Shown piece by piece: positions 15,970 through 24,943 of a stretch of DNA of 64,000 bases. A program made the position numbers and the translations under genes. The notes below the pieces were generated by a model, which saw only the letters and a list, made by a program, of their open reading frames with translations, had not been told where the DNA came from and did no database searches. The stretch's first letter is position 1. Each line of letters begins with the position of its first letter. Source of the DNA: Methylobacterium sp. NMS14P (GTDB lineage: Bacteria; Pseudomonadota; Alphaproteobacteria; Rhizobiales; Beijerinckiaceae); NCBI RefSeq assembly GCF_028583545.1, contig NZ_CP087108.1, forward strand, positions 1 through 64,000, given 5' to 3'.

Positions 15970-16452
15970 ATGTCGCACGGCTTAGGCAAAAGCCAGCGCC
16001 TCATACTGCAAGCACTGGCATCGCTTGAGGCCGAACATGGCCGCGATGAAGACTTGTTCTACGTCTGGGCCATCGTGGATCGCGCCTACGCGCTCTCGCC
16101 CGAGATGCAAGGGCGCTATCGCACTCAGAATGAGGCGAGCGCCACGCAGGCTGCCGCGTTGAAGGTACGCGCGGATGCCGGCGAAGAATTGGCGATGCGG
16201 TATCTACATCTCACTCGAACACTCACCTGCACGCGGCCAGGGGCACGCGCCCGGCGCACAACTCCTTTTTGGTTCACGGAAGGCGACTTCAATCCTTCTC
16301 GGGTCCTAACAAGCCTTGAGCGGCGAGGGCTCGTCACGCGCCGCGCCGTGAGGGGCGGCGGGTCTGCCGGGCTGACGGATGAGGGGCGGCCGACCGCTGT
16401 TTTGTTAAGTGTCGGAACAACTCTGCCGGTAGCAGGGGCGGCCGATGTCTGA
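15970..16452 (+). CDS. Winged-helix-like hypothetical protein
   Basis: A 160-residue protein beginning MSHGLGKSQRLILQALASLE, typical of a wHTH first helix, and ending with PSRVLTSLERRGLVTRRAVRGG, which resembles recognition helix plus wing. TG-rich C-terminus may be disordered. Overlaps the next gene by 8 bp, so likely cotranscribed. A DNA-binding role is inferred from the fold pattern. Confidence 0.55.
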   Translation: MSHGLGKSQRLILQALASLEAEHGRDEDLFYVWAIVDRAYALSPEMQGRYRTQNEASATQAAALKVRADAGEELAMRYLHLTRTLTCTRPGARARRTTPFWFTEGDFNPSRVLTSLERRGLVTRRAVRGGGSAGLTDEGRPTAVLLSVGTTLPVAGAADV

Positions 16453-16783
16453 GCTCAAAGCGGCAGAGGCCACCCCGATCGCCCTCATAGACGGCACGGC
16501 CGGCGCTCGGCTGCCGATCAAGCCCGCTCACGGCAGTCCGTACAACGGGTGCGGGCTCTGCTGCGCCATGGAGCCGTGCGCTGTCGCCCGCGGGTTCATC
16601 CCCGACCATCCGGAGGAGGGGCCATGCCTCGCCCTCGAATGGGAGGCGGGCCGGTTCGCTTGCGGCATGATCCGTCGGCCAAGCCACTACATGCGGCTCC
16701 AGAACGACTGGGCGGATAGGGTGCTCGGCGACATGATTGCGGACGCGCTTGGTGCCGGCCGGGGCTGCGATGCCGAGATCTGA
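16445..16783 (+). CDS. Cys-rich protein, YkgJ-like metal-binding
   Basis: A 112-residue protein. [10 protein letters not shown], then GPCLALEW, then FACGMIRRP gives a cysteine arrangement like the putative zinc- or iron-chelating domain (YkgJ/CxxCxxCC). It overlaps both neighbours. Its placement between a wHTH protein and a recombinase suggests accessory function but does not identify it. Confidence 0.6.
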   Translation: MSELKAAEATPIALIDGTAGARLPIKPAHGSPYNGCGLCCAMEPCAVARGFIPDHPEEGPCLALEWEAGRFACGMIRRPSHYMRLQNDWADRVLGDMIADALGAGRGCDAEI

Positions 16784-17954
16784 GTCTGATAATGCGCTGA
16801 TCAGCCAGGTTCCCCCCGGATCGAGGGAAAATTCCTCGGCTGAGTTTTACGGGGAAGTCGCGAAACTCCCGGACGGGGCTGCCCGCAACTTTGGGGAGAC
16901 CCTGCCAGCTGAGGCTGCTGCGATAGTTCGAGCCTATCAGCGTGCCAGCAAGGCCGATGCGACCGTGCGGGCCTATACGTCCGATGCGCGGGTGTTTCAG
17001 GATTGGTGTGCCCAGTTCGGCTTCCGGTCCCTGCCATCGACACCCGAGGCCGTGGCCGCGTTCATCGTCTCGGAAGCGGAGGCTGGGCGCGCCGCCTCGA
17101 CACTCGGCCGGCGGCTCGCCGCGATCCGGTACGCACACAAGCTGGCTAGGGCCGCCGACCCGACAGATGATGAAGGTGTGCGGGCCGCCATGAAGGGCGC
17201 CAGGCGCAAGGTTGGCGTCGCCCCGACTCAGAAGGCCGCCGCGACTGCGGAGATCCTAGCCGCGCTTCTGATGCGGACGCCGGACACTCTGACTGGCAAG
17301 CGCGATCGGGCGTTGCTCGCTCTCGGCTTCGCGGGGGCCTTCCGCCGGTCCGAGTTGGTGGCCCTCGATGTCGAGGACCTGCGCGACGATCCTGAGGGCC
17401 TGCGCGTCATGGTGCGCCGGTCCAAGGTGGACCAGGAGGGCAGGGGGTTTGAAAAGGCCATCCCGCACGGGCGCTTCATCCGCCCGGTCGCCCTGGTGCG
17501 CGAATGGCTGGATGCAGCCGGCATCACGTCGGGTCCGGTGTTCCGACCGGTGTCCCGATCAGGGAGGGTGCGCAAATCTGCGCAGGGGGGCAACGAGGGG
17601 GTGTTGAGTGCCCAACCGTTTGAGGATGGAGTGCAAGATCAGCACCCCGCAGAACGTGGGTCGCGCGTCCCCCACCTCTCGGACCCTTCGCATCAATCTG
17701 ATGCAAAGCCACCACGGCTGACGACGCAGGCCGTGGCCGACATCATCAAGCGGTACTGCACTGCCGCCGGCCTCGATGCGTCGACCTTCGGGGCGCACAG
17801 CTTACGGGCTGGCTACATCACGACGGCGGCCGAGCGCGGCGCGGATCTCGCGCGGATCATGGACCAGTCTGGCCACCGGGATCCGCGGACAGTAGTCGGC
17901 TACATCCGGCGGGCGAACGCTTTCAAGGGACATTCGGGGAGCGGGTTCTTATAG
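16770..17954 (+). CDS. Tyrosine recombinase / integrase
   Basis: About 394 residues from MPRSESDN; the ATG overlaps the 3' end of the preceding gene. The core-binding SAM-like domain (about residues 60-150) precedes a catalytic domain with Arg in AFRRSEL, Lys in RRSKVDQ, H-x2-R in AHSLRAGY, His in QSGHRD and Tyr in VVGYIRR. Between Lys and HxxR is an extra low-complexity stretch of ~50 residues ([10 protein letters not shown] ... KPPRL) not usual for the family. The full catalytic set is present. No att repeat was recognised. Confidence 0.9.
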   Translation: MPRSESDNALISQVPPGSRENSSAEFYGEVAKLPDGAARNFGETLPAEAAAIVRAYQRASKADATVRAYTSDARVFQDWCAQFGFRSLPSTPEAVAAFIVSEAEAGRAASTLGRRLAAIRYAHKLARAADPTDDEGVRAAMKGARRKVGVAPTQKAAATAEILAALLMRTPDTLTGKRDRALLALGFAGAFRRSELVALDVEDLRDDPEGLRVMVRRSKVDQEGRGFEKAIPHGRFIRPVALVREWLDAAGITSGPVFRPVSRSGRVRKSAQGGNEGVLSAQPFEDGVQDQHPAERGSRVPHLSDPSHQSDAKPPRLTTQAVADIIKRYCTAAGLDASTFGAHSLRAGYITTAAERGADLARIMDQSGHRDPRTVVGYIRRANAFKGHSGSGFL

Positions 17955-17980
17955 GGGACCGTTGCCTGACACGGAGCTTG

Positions 17981-18232
17981 TTAGTCCTCTGGCGTGACGC
18001 AGGTCCCCATGAAGGCCTTTCGCTCCGGCCCATCCTTCAGCTTCTGACTATCCGCCCGTTGCCGACAGCGATCGAGCACTGCCGGGTCGACGGCCGAAGC
18101 GGCCTCCTCTCCTGAGGATACCGCCGCTGCAGGAGGTTTCTGTTTCGGCTCAGCGACGCGTTGTGCGCGTCCTGCGGCCGGAAGGCAGGCAAGGGCAATC
18201 GCGATCGGAAGAAGCTTGAGAGAGCGTAGCAT
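17981..18232 (-). CDS. Exported PsiF-repeat-like protein
   Basis: An 83-residue precursor with signal peptide MLRSLKLLPIAIALACLPAA and a C-terminal CRQRADSQKLKDGPERKAFM then GTC, matching the C-x2-x-A-x2-K/L-G-x-ER-x2-FM-x2-C pattern of the phosphate-starvation-inducible PsiF repeat. Probably periplasmic. Start selected at the signal peptide; the frame is open upstream. Confidence 0.65.
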   Translation of the reverse strand: MLRSLKLLPIAIALACLPAAGRAQRVAEPKQKPPAAAVSSGEEAASAVDPAVLDRCRQRADSQKLKDGPERKAFMGTCVTPED

Positions 18233-18495
18233 GAGCGTCGGCTTATGCTTCGCGGGTCGGGCCGGGGGCATGGGCGCATTCCAAGGCTGAGGTGCAGCCA
18301 GAATGGCAAACGCCCCAGGAGCGGGTGGGCTCCTGAGGCGCTGCCGACCTCGCGGCCAGATTGATCGGGCTGGGGATGCGAAGTCTAACCCAGGGGTTAG
18401 CACCTTCCACGGCGGAGGGCGATAAGGAGGACCAACACCTCTCGCCCGCCCGCTGAATCTCCCGCCATATCGGCCGAAAGCCGCTTGATCCGCTC

Positions 18496-19332
18496 TTAGT
18501 ACGAGCCGAACTTGTAGTTCAGGCCGGCGCGGACGACGGCGAACTCGTCGTCGCGACGACCGATGGCGCTGTAGTAGACCGGGACGAGGTTGGCGGCGTT
18601 GACCACCAGAGCGCCCTGGTTGCGGTTGCCGCGCTCCAGGTTCACGTACAGACCTTCGATCTTCAGCGTCACGGCCGAGGAGCGGAAGAAGTTCAGGAAC
18701 GACTCGGTCGGCAGAGCGAATTCGACGCCGCCGCCAACGGCGTAGCCGGTGCGGAAGCTGTCGTTACCAGCGTAGCCGCCGAAGGAGCGGTCAGCGCTGC
18801 CCGAGCCGTAGGCAAAGCCGCCGGTGGCGTACACGAGGGTCCGGTCGAAGGCGTAGCCGAGGCGGCCGCGCACCGTACCGAAGTAGTCGAGGCTCGACAG
18901 ACCGCGCGGGTCAGTCACGTAGAAGCCCGGACGGACGCCGCCGCCGGTGATGAAGGCGTTGTTCCGGTTACGGCCGAAGTCGAGGTACTGGGCGTCGGCC
19001 TCGAAGCCGACGACCACGCCCGAACCCGGGGTGAACTGGTAGTTGTAGCCGATCTGCGCGCCGCCCGAGAAGCCGTCCTGGCTGCGGTTGCGGAACGTGG
19101 CAGCGGTGCCGGCCACGGCGTAGGGGGCCGGGATGCCAAAAGTCGAGTTGTTGTCACGGCTGCTGGCATCGAAGGCATAGCCGGCGTTGATACCGAAGTA
19201 GGCGCCGGTCCAGGTGAAGACCGGGACGGGGGTGAACACCGGCGGCGGCGCGGCGCGGCGCGGCAGGTCGGCAGCCGAAGCGGCGACGGTCAGGGCAGAG
19301 AACGCGGCCAGCGAGGCCAGAAGCTTCTTCAC
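18496..19332 (-). CDS. Outer-membrane beta-barrel protein (Omp25/Omp31 type)
   Basis: A 278-residue precursor with signal peptide (MKKLLASLAAFSALTVAASA) and the proline-rich LPRRAAPPPVF linker usual in Hyphomicrobiales, followed by WTGAYFGINAGYAFD, alternating aromatic strands (YNYQFTPGSGVVVGFEADAQ, VRGRLGYAFDRTLVYATGGF) and a terminal GLNYKFGSY ending in an aromatic residue, as for beta-barrel assembly signals. It likely forms a small porin-like barrel. Confidence 0.92.
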   Translation of the reverse strand: MKKLLASLAAFSALTVAASAADLPRRAAPPPVFTPVPVFTWTGAYFGINAGYAFDASSRDNNSTFGIPAPYAVAGTAATFRNRSQDGFSGGAQIGYNYQFTPGSGVVVGFEADAQYLDFGRNRNNAFITGGGVRPGFYVTDPRGLSSLDYFGTVRGRLGYAFDRTLVYATGGFAYGSGSADRSFGGYAGNDSFRTGYAVGGGVEFALPTESFLNFFRSSAVTLKIEGLYVNLERGNRNQGALVVNAANLVPVYYSAIGRRDDEFAVVRAGLNYKFGSY

Positions 19333-20136
19333 GGGTGTACTTTCCCCAGCGAACTACGCGGTTGAGGGCCACCATAGCTATCTGTGCACAGCCAAGCTGT
19401 ATCTCGCCAGACACACTTACGGCTAAGCTGAGGCGCTGCCAGCTCTGGCTCGTCGAAATGACTCTCCCGCCTTCGCAGCCAGGTTGGAGGAGCGGGCCGG
19501 ATCCCGTGATGACGTGGTTCGGCCCTATGCCGTTCGGCCTGTAGGCCGGAGCGACGGACGCGATGTAGCGCAGGGTCGGCACGGCGTGGGCGCGGCGACT
19601 ACGGAGAGCGCGCGAAATAAAAGAGGCCGCCCCCGAGGGAGCGGCCCGAAGTCAAGGGAGGAAACGCCCTCGGAAGGGCTGCAGCGCAGCGGCGCTGGCG
19701 CAATCGCTTTGCTGCAATGCAATAAGCAATTGCGTCCCGTTAGGTTCCGCACCGTCCCGCTGCCGATGCGTCAGCCCCACCGGCCCAGCCTGCGGGGGAG
19801 GGGGGTCACCTTGGACCAAGCCGGTGGGTGTCCCTTGGGAGGACGCTAGGTAGCTTGGTACGGCAGTGCAGCAAATGAAGAGCCCTGAATGAGCAAAGCC
19901 CGCCCTGATGTTACAGGTGCGGGCTTGTTGCGACTGCGCCGACGAGGCCGCACCCTGGATTTCGGTGCCTCTCTTCCGGCGCTCAGCCCCCCAGCCGATC
20001 GCTGGGTGTTGGATGCTACGCTATAGTTAACGGATCGTTGCCGTCGATGGGCAATCGCGCGGCATGCCGTAGCGCTCACCAGACCTATCGATCGTCACCC
20101 GGTCGCCGTCATGGTGCTGCGTCAGGGCATGTGCCG
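19333..20136. other. Long intergenic region between the OMP and ctrA-like genes
   Basis: About 800 bp with no convincing gene. It holds a hairpin GGCCGC ... GCGGCC (about 19624-19646) and a stronger terminator-like hairpin at 19896-19926. TTAAC half-sites near 20028 lie at its right edge. The remainder shows nothing recognisable. Confidence 0.5.
19896..19926 (+). terminator. Terminator-like hairpin
   Basis: AAGCCCGC and GCGGGCTT form a perfect 8-bp stem, followed by GTTG. The stem is symmetric and could act on either strand; no short T run longer than two follows. Confidence 0.5.
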
Positions 20137-20838
20137 TCAGCTCGCTATAGCCCGCATCTCGGGGGCGCCTTCGCGCAGCACATAACCGCGACCCCAGATA
20201 GTCTCGATATAGTTCTTGCCCTGGCTGGCGTTGGTGAGCTTCTTGCGCAGCTTGCAGATGAAGACGTCGATGATCTTCAGCTCCGGCTCGTCCATGCCGC
20301 CGTAGAGATGGTTGAGGAACATCTCCTTGGTGAGCGTCGTGCCCTTCCGGAGCGAGAGGAGTTCCAGCATCTGGTACTCCTTGCCGGTCAGGTGCACTCG
20401 GGCGCCGCCGACCTCGACGGTCTTCTGATCGAGGTTCACGATCAGGTCGCCGGTGGTGATGACCGACTGGGCGTGGCCCTTCGAGCGGCGCACGATGGCG
20501 TGGATGCGCGCCACCAGCTCGTCCTTGTGGAACGGCTTGGTGAGGTAGTCGTCGGCACCGAAGCCGAGGCCCTTCACCTTGTCCTCGATGCCGGCCATGC
20601 CGGACAGCACGAGGATGGGTGTCTGTATCTTAGCCACGCGCAGCGAGCGGAGCACCTCGTAGCCCGACATGTCGGGCAGGTTCAGATCGAGGAGGATGAT
20701 GTCGTAATCGTAGAGCTTACCGAGATCGACACCCTCTTCCCCGAGGTCGGTGGTGTAGGTGACGAAGCTCTCGGACTTGAGCATCAGTTCGATGCTCTGC
20801 GCAACCGTAGTATCGTCTTCGACCAGCAGAACACGCAT
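20137..20838 (-). CDS. ctrA: CtrA-type response regulator (paralogue)
   Basis: A 233-residue OmpR-class regulator. The receiver has the acidic pair at 8-9, phosphoacceptor D51 ([10 protein letters not shown]) and conserved K in LTKPF; the DNA-binding wHTH includes [20 protein letters not shown] and [13 protein letters not shown]. Sequence and the D51 numbering match CtrA, the alphaproteobacterial cell-cycle and motility regulator. The C-terminus ends MRAIAS rather than the AA found in Caulobacter CtrA, so proteolytic control may differ. Core copies are chromosomal; in this accessory context it is probably an extra copy. A TTAAC half-site lies about 50 bp upstream. Confidence 0.9.
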   Translation of the reverse strand: MRVLLVEDDTTVAQSIELMLKSESFVTYTTDLGEEGVDLGKLYDYDIILLDLNLPDMSGYEVLRSLRVAKIQTPILVLSGMAGIEDKVKGLGFGADDYLTKPFHKDELVARIHAIVRRSKGHAQSVITTGDLIVNLDQKTVEVGGARVHLTGKEYQMLELLSLRKGTTLTKEMFLNHLYGGMDEPELKIIDVFICKLRKKLTNASQGKNYIETIWGRGYVLREGAPEMRAIAS

Positions 20839-20889
20839 GACGCCACCTCGAACTGCGATGGCTCATACACCCTCAGCGATACTGAACCG

Positions 20890-21291
20890 TTAACAGGCGT
20901 CCCCGCTGTTCAGCGCTTGGTCACGAACCATGCGACCCGCTCGTCGGGCAGCAGCTCGAGGCCTGAGAGGAAGAGCACGCCGTTGCTGATGGTCGTCCCG
21001 TCTCAGGCTCGTTTCGCCACTACGCCGGCGCTCCACTCGCGGTATTCCTCTGCTGGCGCTGGCGCTCAATAAACTACTGAAGCCGTCGGCAGCCCTTCGA
21101 AATACCGGTTCCGGGTTCGCTCGCAAGGCCTCGGCTGTGGAAGCGTAGTCCTTGCCGTATTTGGCTGCGACTCGGTCCATGCGGAGCGCAATCTCACGCT
21201 CCAACTCCTCTTCCGACATACCGGCGAACGGGTTGGCCCGGTGGATCGCCTCCAGCTTGGCAATACGGGCCTCGATCTCTCTCAGCCGCAT
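20890..21291 (-). pseudogene. Hypothetical gene with disturbed 3' end
   Basis: The N-terminal part (MRLREIEARIAKLEAIHRAN ... ALRMDRVAAKYG) looks like a genuine helical protein. From about 21060 downwards the plausible protein sequence jumps between frames: EEYREWSAGVVAKRA is in one frame and ISNGVLFLSGLELLPDERVA in the same shifted frame after a stop. I infer one or two frameshifts or a mosaic of two genes. It overlaps the end of the upstream gene (21282-21538). Confidence 0.45.
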
Positions 21292-21538
21292 GTCCAGGCC
21301 TCCTTGGATGTGAGCCCTTCTCGGGCAAGCAGCGCGGCTGCCCAGGCATCGTGCTCGGGCTCGATCGGCTCGGTGTGCCGGTCTTCAGGCGGTTCTGACG
21401 GCGCTCGCTCTCGGTCTCGGTGTGGCCATCGAGGCTGTGCTTCAGCCGCTTCGACATCCCCTTGTGGGACTTCCGTGCCGCGGGTGTCCAACCTGGACGT
21501 CTCGAGGTGGGTTCAGGTGTCTCGTTCTCGTCCGACAT
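21282..21538 (-). pseudogene. Truncated/frameshifted copy of the gene at 31893-32447
   Basis: From MSDENETPEP to RLKTGTP the product is nearly identical to the 32-kb copy, with the same GGAGGCG ribosome site and the same upstream ~60 bp. After that the sequence diverges; a plausible continuation EPIEPEHDAWAAALLAREGL is in the next frame and ends overlapping the start of the following gene. It therefore reads as a hybrid or frameshifted gene. Confidence 0.6.
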
Positions 21539-21700
21539 AGGTTCGCCTCCGTATGAGAGGCCCCCTATCCATACCGGATCGACGCAAGACACAAACGGCC
21601 GAGCTTCAGTAGAGCCTTAGTGTCCCCATCGGCTGGCCCGGCGATGTCATCGGATGGCGCCGGCTCGGTCAGCCGATGACGTTCAAGGTGTTAGCTCTTC
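21413..21700. repeat. Duplicated block, copy 1 (with 32322-32610)
   Basis: The N-terminal coding part, promoter region and a further ~70 bp (CATCGGATGxxGCCGxCTCGGTCAGCCG) of this block match 32322-32610. The duplication includes upstream regulatory DNA, and both copies point leftwards. Confidence 0.7.
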
Positions 21701-22089
21701 ACGGGAGGGCCTCTCCAACTCTTTGAGGCAGGTCTACTGATCACAATGGCCCCTATCCCCGACCGCTCATCTGCGCTGGACAGCACCCGCTGCGGTGGTC
21801 GACCGAAGGTCTGCGCCCACGTCAGTCTGACGATTTCGCTGAGCGGTCTCTCCGAACTCGAAACCTGCGTGGCCGAAGCGACCATAGCAAGACGATCTCG
21901 CCGTCTATGCGCGGCACCGATCCAGCGGGTGATGAGACGCTCCGACTGAAAACGCCGCGTCAGCCAAATTCTCCGCGCTTTCCGTGGTCGATAGCCGTCT
22001 GCTGGATTACAGATGCTTTTCGCGGCGTCCATGATCTGGTCCCATTTGGACTCGCGAGCACAGTCTTTAGCCACGCTCGCGCATGCCAT
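21691..22089 (-). CDS. Hypothetical protein with RWIGAA motif
   Basis: An uncertain 132-residue frame. Its only support is similarity to the + strand product of 48218-48574: both contain RWIGAA followed by basic residues, then I(V/I)RL ... TF-x-RP at similar spacing. It may be a decaying copy. The start is not defined. Confidence 0.3.
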   Translation of the reverse strand: MACASVAKDCARESKWDQIMDAAKSICNPADGYRPRKARRIWLTRRFQSERLITRWIGAAHRRRDRLAMVASATQVSSSERPLSEIVRLTWAQTFGRPPQRVLSSADERSGIGAIVISRPASKSWRGPPVKS

Positions 22090-22239
22090 CTGCGCTACGC
22101 GCCAGAAGGCTTCATGGACAACTTAAGACCCAAGCGTTCCGGAAACTGCGTCCCAACAATCGGCAGGGCTGGACGTATTTTCCGGGCGCGCGGTTGCGGC
22201 GATCGCTTAAGCCTGTCGTGTCGTGAGCAGGAGATCACC

Positions 22240-23322
22240 ATGGGACGATCCCCGACAGTCGATGGATCCGACGAGGGGCCGTATGCATCATCCGCCGCCC
22301 CCGAGCCCGTCCTTCTGCGGTTCGATCGGCAGACCCATCCCGACCCCAGCGCTCGAGCCCGCGCGTGGCAGGCTGCGATGTCCGTTTCGATGGACACTGT
22401 GTTCGAACCCGGCGACCTCGAAAACTTCGTCGGCATTGCCGGCGTTCGCCCGCTCGGCCCATTCATTCTGTGCGATCTCACGACAACCACCGGCACCGCC
22501 CTGCGCCAACGGATGACCCGAGCCAAGTGGAAGCATGATCACGTCATCCTGGACGTCCTCGTGTCAGGTACGCTCCGGGGTGAGATCGGCGGCACAGCCG
22601 TGTCGCTCGGCGTGGGCGACTGCGTAATGTTTGATCTCTGCGGCGGTATGCGCCTGCGATTGGACCGCACGCGCGTCATCGGTCTCATCATGCCCCGGGC
22701 CGTGTTCGACAAACACGTGGGCGGACACATCGCCGTCGATGGCCTCGTCTTCGAAGCCACGACCCCGCAGGCGCAGGTGATCGGGCCTCTTCTCACCTCG
22801 CTCAATGCGCAAGCTGCTCACCTGCCCGACCCTGTTGTGCGGGCTCTCGCCCTGGCGGTCGTCAGCGTCACGGCCGCATGCATAGCGCCGGTGCGCGCTG
22901 TCAAAGATCGGAGCCAGCGCAAGCACACGTCGAAGCCGTCCGCGACCCTGGCTCGACTACGCCGATTCATCGACCGGCAAGCGGCACAGCCTGAGTTCGG
23001 GGTCGAGACCTTGTGCACACAGTTCGAACTGTCGCGTACGGCGCTCTACCGTCTGTTCAAGCCAGCCGGTGGCGTAGCCGAAGCAATCAGACGGCGTCGC
23101 GCGGCACTGGCGGTACAAATACTTATGCGGCCGGGCTCATCACCAGTCAAAGGGGCCGAGATCGCTCACGCGAGTGGGTTCGGCAACGAGCGAAGTCTAC
23201 GCAACGCGCTACGTGAATTTTACAGCGCATCACCGCGAGAAATCATACGGGATAGGGGCGCGAACCTGAAGCAGCGCGAGCGACCCGCCGCGGACTTCGG
23301 CCAGTTATTCGATGGGTTGTAG
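22240..23322 (+). CDS. AraC-family transcriptional regulator, copy 2
   Basis: 360 residues from MGRSPTVDG, chosen because AGGAGATCACC precedes the ATG; the frame is open further upstream. An AraC-binding-like N-terminal domain (residues ~30-215) is followed by the HTH region with FELSRTALYRLFKPAGGVAE and a C-terminal FGNERSLRNALREFYSASPR. Same subfamily as 3185-4192 and 41249-42349. Regulated genes not evident. Confidence 0.88.
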   Translation: MGRSPTVDGSDEGPYASSAAPEPVLLRFDRQTHPDPSARARAWQAAMSVSMDTVFEPGDLENFVGIAGVRPLGPFILCDLTTTTGTALRQRMTRAKWKHDHVILDVLVSGTLRGEIGGTAVSLGVGDCVMFDLCGGMRLRLDRTRVIGLIMPRAVFDKHVGGHIAVDGLVFEATTPQAQVIGPLLTSLNAQAAHLPDPVVRALALAVVSVTAACIAPVRAVKDRSQRKHTSKPSATLARLRRFIDRQAAQPEFGVETLCTQFELSRTALYRLFKPAGGVAEAIRRRRAALAVQILMRPGSSPVKGAEIAHASGFGNERSLRNALREFYSASPREIIRDRGANLKQRERPAADFGQLFDGL

Positions 23323-23374
23323 TGGCTCACCCGCACCCACTGTGAACGAGTCCTAGAGCCGCCTCGGCCGATTG

Positions 23375-23625
23375 AAGCAGGCGCAAGTGCCGGAGGAAGC
23401 CTGCCAGAGGCCGCCCAGCGGCGGTGGCGCTCCATTGAGGCATCAGTGCGCGGACGCGAGCCGACCCCTTTAGTTCGCGTTTGGTCCGCCCCCAAATTGG
23501 GACGCGCTGGCCGCTCTTCGCCTGCGGTTCCGCTTGGGTTCGTGGTCGGTACCCGCCGGGCCTCGATCAGGCCGGAGTGTCTCGGCCTCGGCCTCCGTCA
23601 CCTTCCCTTCCCCGTACAGCGTGCC
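23375..23625 (-). pseudogene. Fragment of a replication-initiator-like HTH gene
   Basis: SRPRTDASMERHRRWAASGR with LPPA matches the 40035-40868 product, and further upstream LYGEGKVTEAEAE matches its N-terminal region AYGEGQITEGEAE. Stops and frame changes separate these segments, and the 3' part carrying the HTH is missing. It is a decayed copy. Confidence 0.65.
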
Positions 23626-23724
23626 GCCTCAGCCCCGGCCCTCGTCTTGACCGATAAATTAGATTTGTTCTAATTAGTAACTGAGCGCGGCCGCCGGCCG
23701 TCACCCAATTTCAGGAGCCCGATC

Positions 23725-23925
23725 ATGGCCAACGCCAAGTGTGAGACCTGCCGCTTCTTCGACGAGCACAAGGGCAACGGCGCCGTCGCGCAGAACGATG
23801 CCGGCCTGTGTCGCTTCAACCCGCCGGTCAGCCAGCCCGCGCCCGAGTCGAAGGGCCTCTGGCCGGTGGTCGCCGCCCAGGATTGGTGCGGCCACTACAC
23901 CGCCGAGATGACCGCCGCTGAGTGA
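23725..23925 (+). CDS. Small Cys-containing protein, probable zinc binding
   Basis: 66 residues with C-x2-C near the N-terminus (KCETCRFFDEHK), a third Cys in GLCRFNPP and a fourth in DWCGHYT. The arrangement suggests a four-Cys metal site. CAGGAG upstream is a good ribosome site and a strong terminator follows. Similar small proteins are common in Hyphomicrobiales; function unknown. Confidence 0.75.
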   Translation: MANAKCETCRFFDEHKGNGAVAQNDAGLCRFNPPVSQPAPESKGLWPVVAAQDWCGHYTAEMTAAE

Positions 23926-23950
23926 GGCAGATCGTTCCAAGTGGGACGCT

Positions 23951-23977
23951 GGGCCGGCCTCGAGGCCGGCCCTTTTT
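23951..23977 (+). terminator. Rho-independent terminator
   Basis: GGGCCGGCCT-CG-AGGCCGGCCC forms a long perfect stem followed by TTTTTG; terminates 23725-23925. Confidence 0.9.
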
Positions 23978-24381
23978 GTTTGCGGATAAGGGTCCGTGGA
24001 GCAGACTGGACCACGGCTGGAAGCCACGGGACCAGTTCAATCGACGCCGTTCGCGCAGCCGGGTTGCTCGACAGGCCTACGAGGTCTCAGACGCTTCAGT
24101 GCGTGTGGTGTGATACCTCCAAGCTTATGGCAGGCTGCTGGCAAGCTTGCTGGCAACGACTGGCACCCTGTTAGTCCCTGTAGCCCGTCTTGGCCTCAGC
24201 CCTCCTTCATTCACTACGCCGACGGCGCGTCGGATGGGTGGCGACGTCGCACGTCAGCGGAGGCATGGCAGGATACGGTCGAGTCCAGCGAAAGGCGGTG
24301 ACTGAAAGTGCGGACTGCACGAACCGGCACGTTTTGAGGAAGCCCCGCAGCTCAGTGGCTGCGGGATCGGTCCCGCCGAAA
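23978..24381. other. Intergenic region, nothing recognised
   Basis: About 400 bp without a convincing gene; open frames on the + strand lack ribosome sites and resemble no family. Confidence 0.4.
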
Positions 24382-24606
24382 CTACATGCGGGAGCGGCGC
24401 ATGTGATGACGCCGGTGGCGGGACATGTGTCGCATGCCTATCATGTCCCGCTGCGCGCCCATCCGCTTCTGCGACGGGCTTTTCACGCTACCCGGGTTGT
24501 TCATATTGCCCTCGGCGCTTCCGCCGCCAGCAGGGGTCTGAGCGAGAGCCGCGCCTGCAATCGTGAACGACAGTGCTGCAGCGAGAGCGAAAGTCTTTAT
24601 CATCAT
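24382..24606 (-). CDS. Exported peptide with His/Met/Arg-rich tail
   Basis: A 74-residue precursor: TFALAAALSFTIAGAALAQ is a signal peptide, then Gly/Asn/Ser-rich linker, then RMGAQRDMIGMRHMSRHRRH and a final HMRRSRM. GGAGG lies eight bases upstream of the ATG. Same design as 11954-12169 (signal peptide plus basic Met-rich tail), though the sequences are not closely similar. Envelope or metal role is speculative. Confidence 0.65.
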   Translation of the reverse strand: MMIKTFALAAALSFTIAGAALAQTPAGGGSAEGNMNNPGSVKSPSQKRMGAQRDMIGMRHMSRHRRHHMRRSRM

Positions 24607-24695
24607 GGCGTTTTCCTCCAGACGGATCGGTTCGATCGGCCTGGGTCTGAACATCGTTGTGGCAGATATTGTTCAGGCACCTGTCATAGCTGTGA

Positions 24696-24878
24696 TTACA
24701 AATCTCGTTTTCGCCGCAGCCGGAGAGCCAGGATTAGCGCGCCAGGCCAGAACACGAGGCTGAGTAGGGCGATCGGAACGATGGGGCGACCTTTCCACCA
24801 GACGATGATGACCGGCAGGAACAGGCCTGGGATCGCCACCGTGAGAAAGGCCCAGAACTCGAGGTCGGACAGGTCCAT
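24696..24878 (-). CDS. Small two-pass membrane protein
   Basis: 60 residues with two hydrophobic segments (FWAFLTVAIPGLFLPVIIVW and IALLSLVFWPGALILAL) and a basic C-terminus LRRKRDL, a small helical hairpin with both ends probably cytoplasmic. Function unknown. Confidence 0.6.
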   Translation of the reverse strand: MDLSDLEFWAFLTVAIPGLFLPVIIVWWKGRPIVPIALLSLVFWPGALILALRLRRKRDL

Positions 24879-24903
24879 ATGCCGTTCGTAGCAGCCTTCT
24901 GCG

Positions 24904-24943
24904 GCTACGCTTTCGCTCCGACCGGTGGCATGGTGCCGCCACC
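24904..24943 (+). promoter_or_regulatory. Conserved 5' element of HNH-like gene, copy 1
   Basis: GCTACGCTTT begins exactly 40 nt upstream of the ATG, and a GGTGGC ... GCCACC inverted repeat ends at the ATG. The same layout occurs before the other two copies (34411-34450, 58399-58438). No Shine-Dalgarno sequence is visible, so the hairpin may govern initiation. Confidence 0.65.

Noticed and set aside
20038..21072. 344-aa plus-strand frame across ctrA
   Set aside because: Antisense to the strongly conserved CtrA sequence.
24190..24891. 233-aa plus-strand frame
   Set aside because: It runs antisense through two small genes with good starts and has no recognisable sequence.
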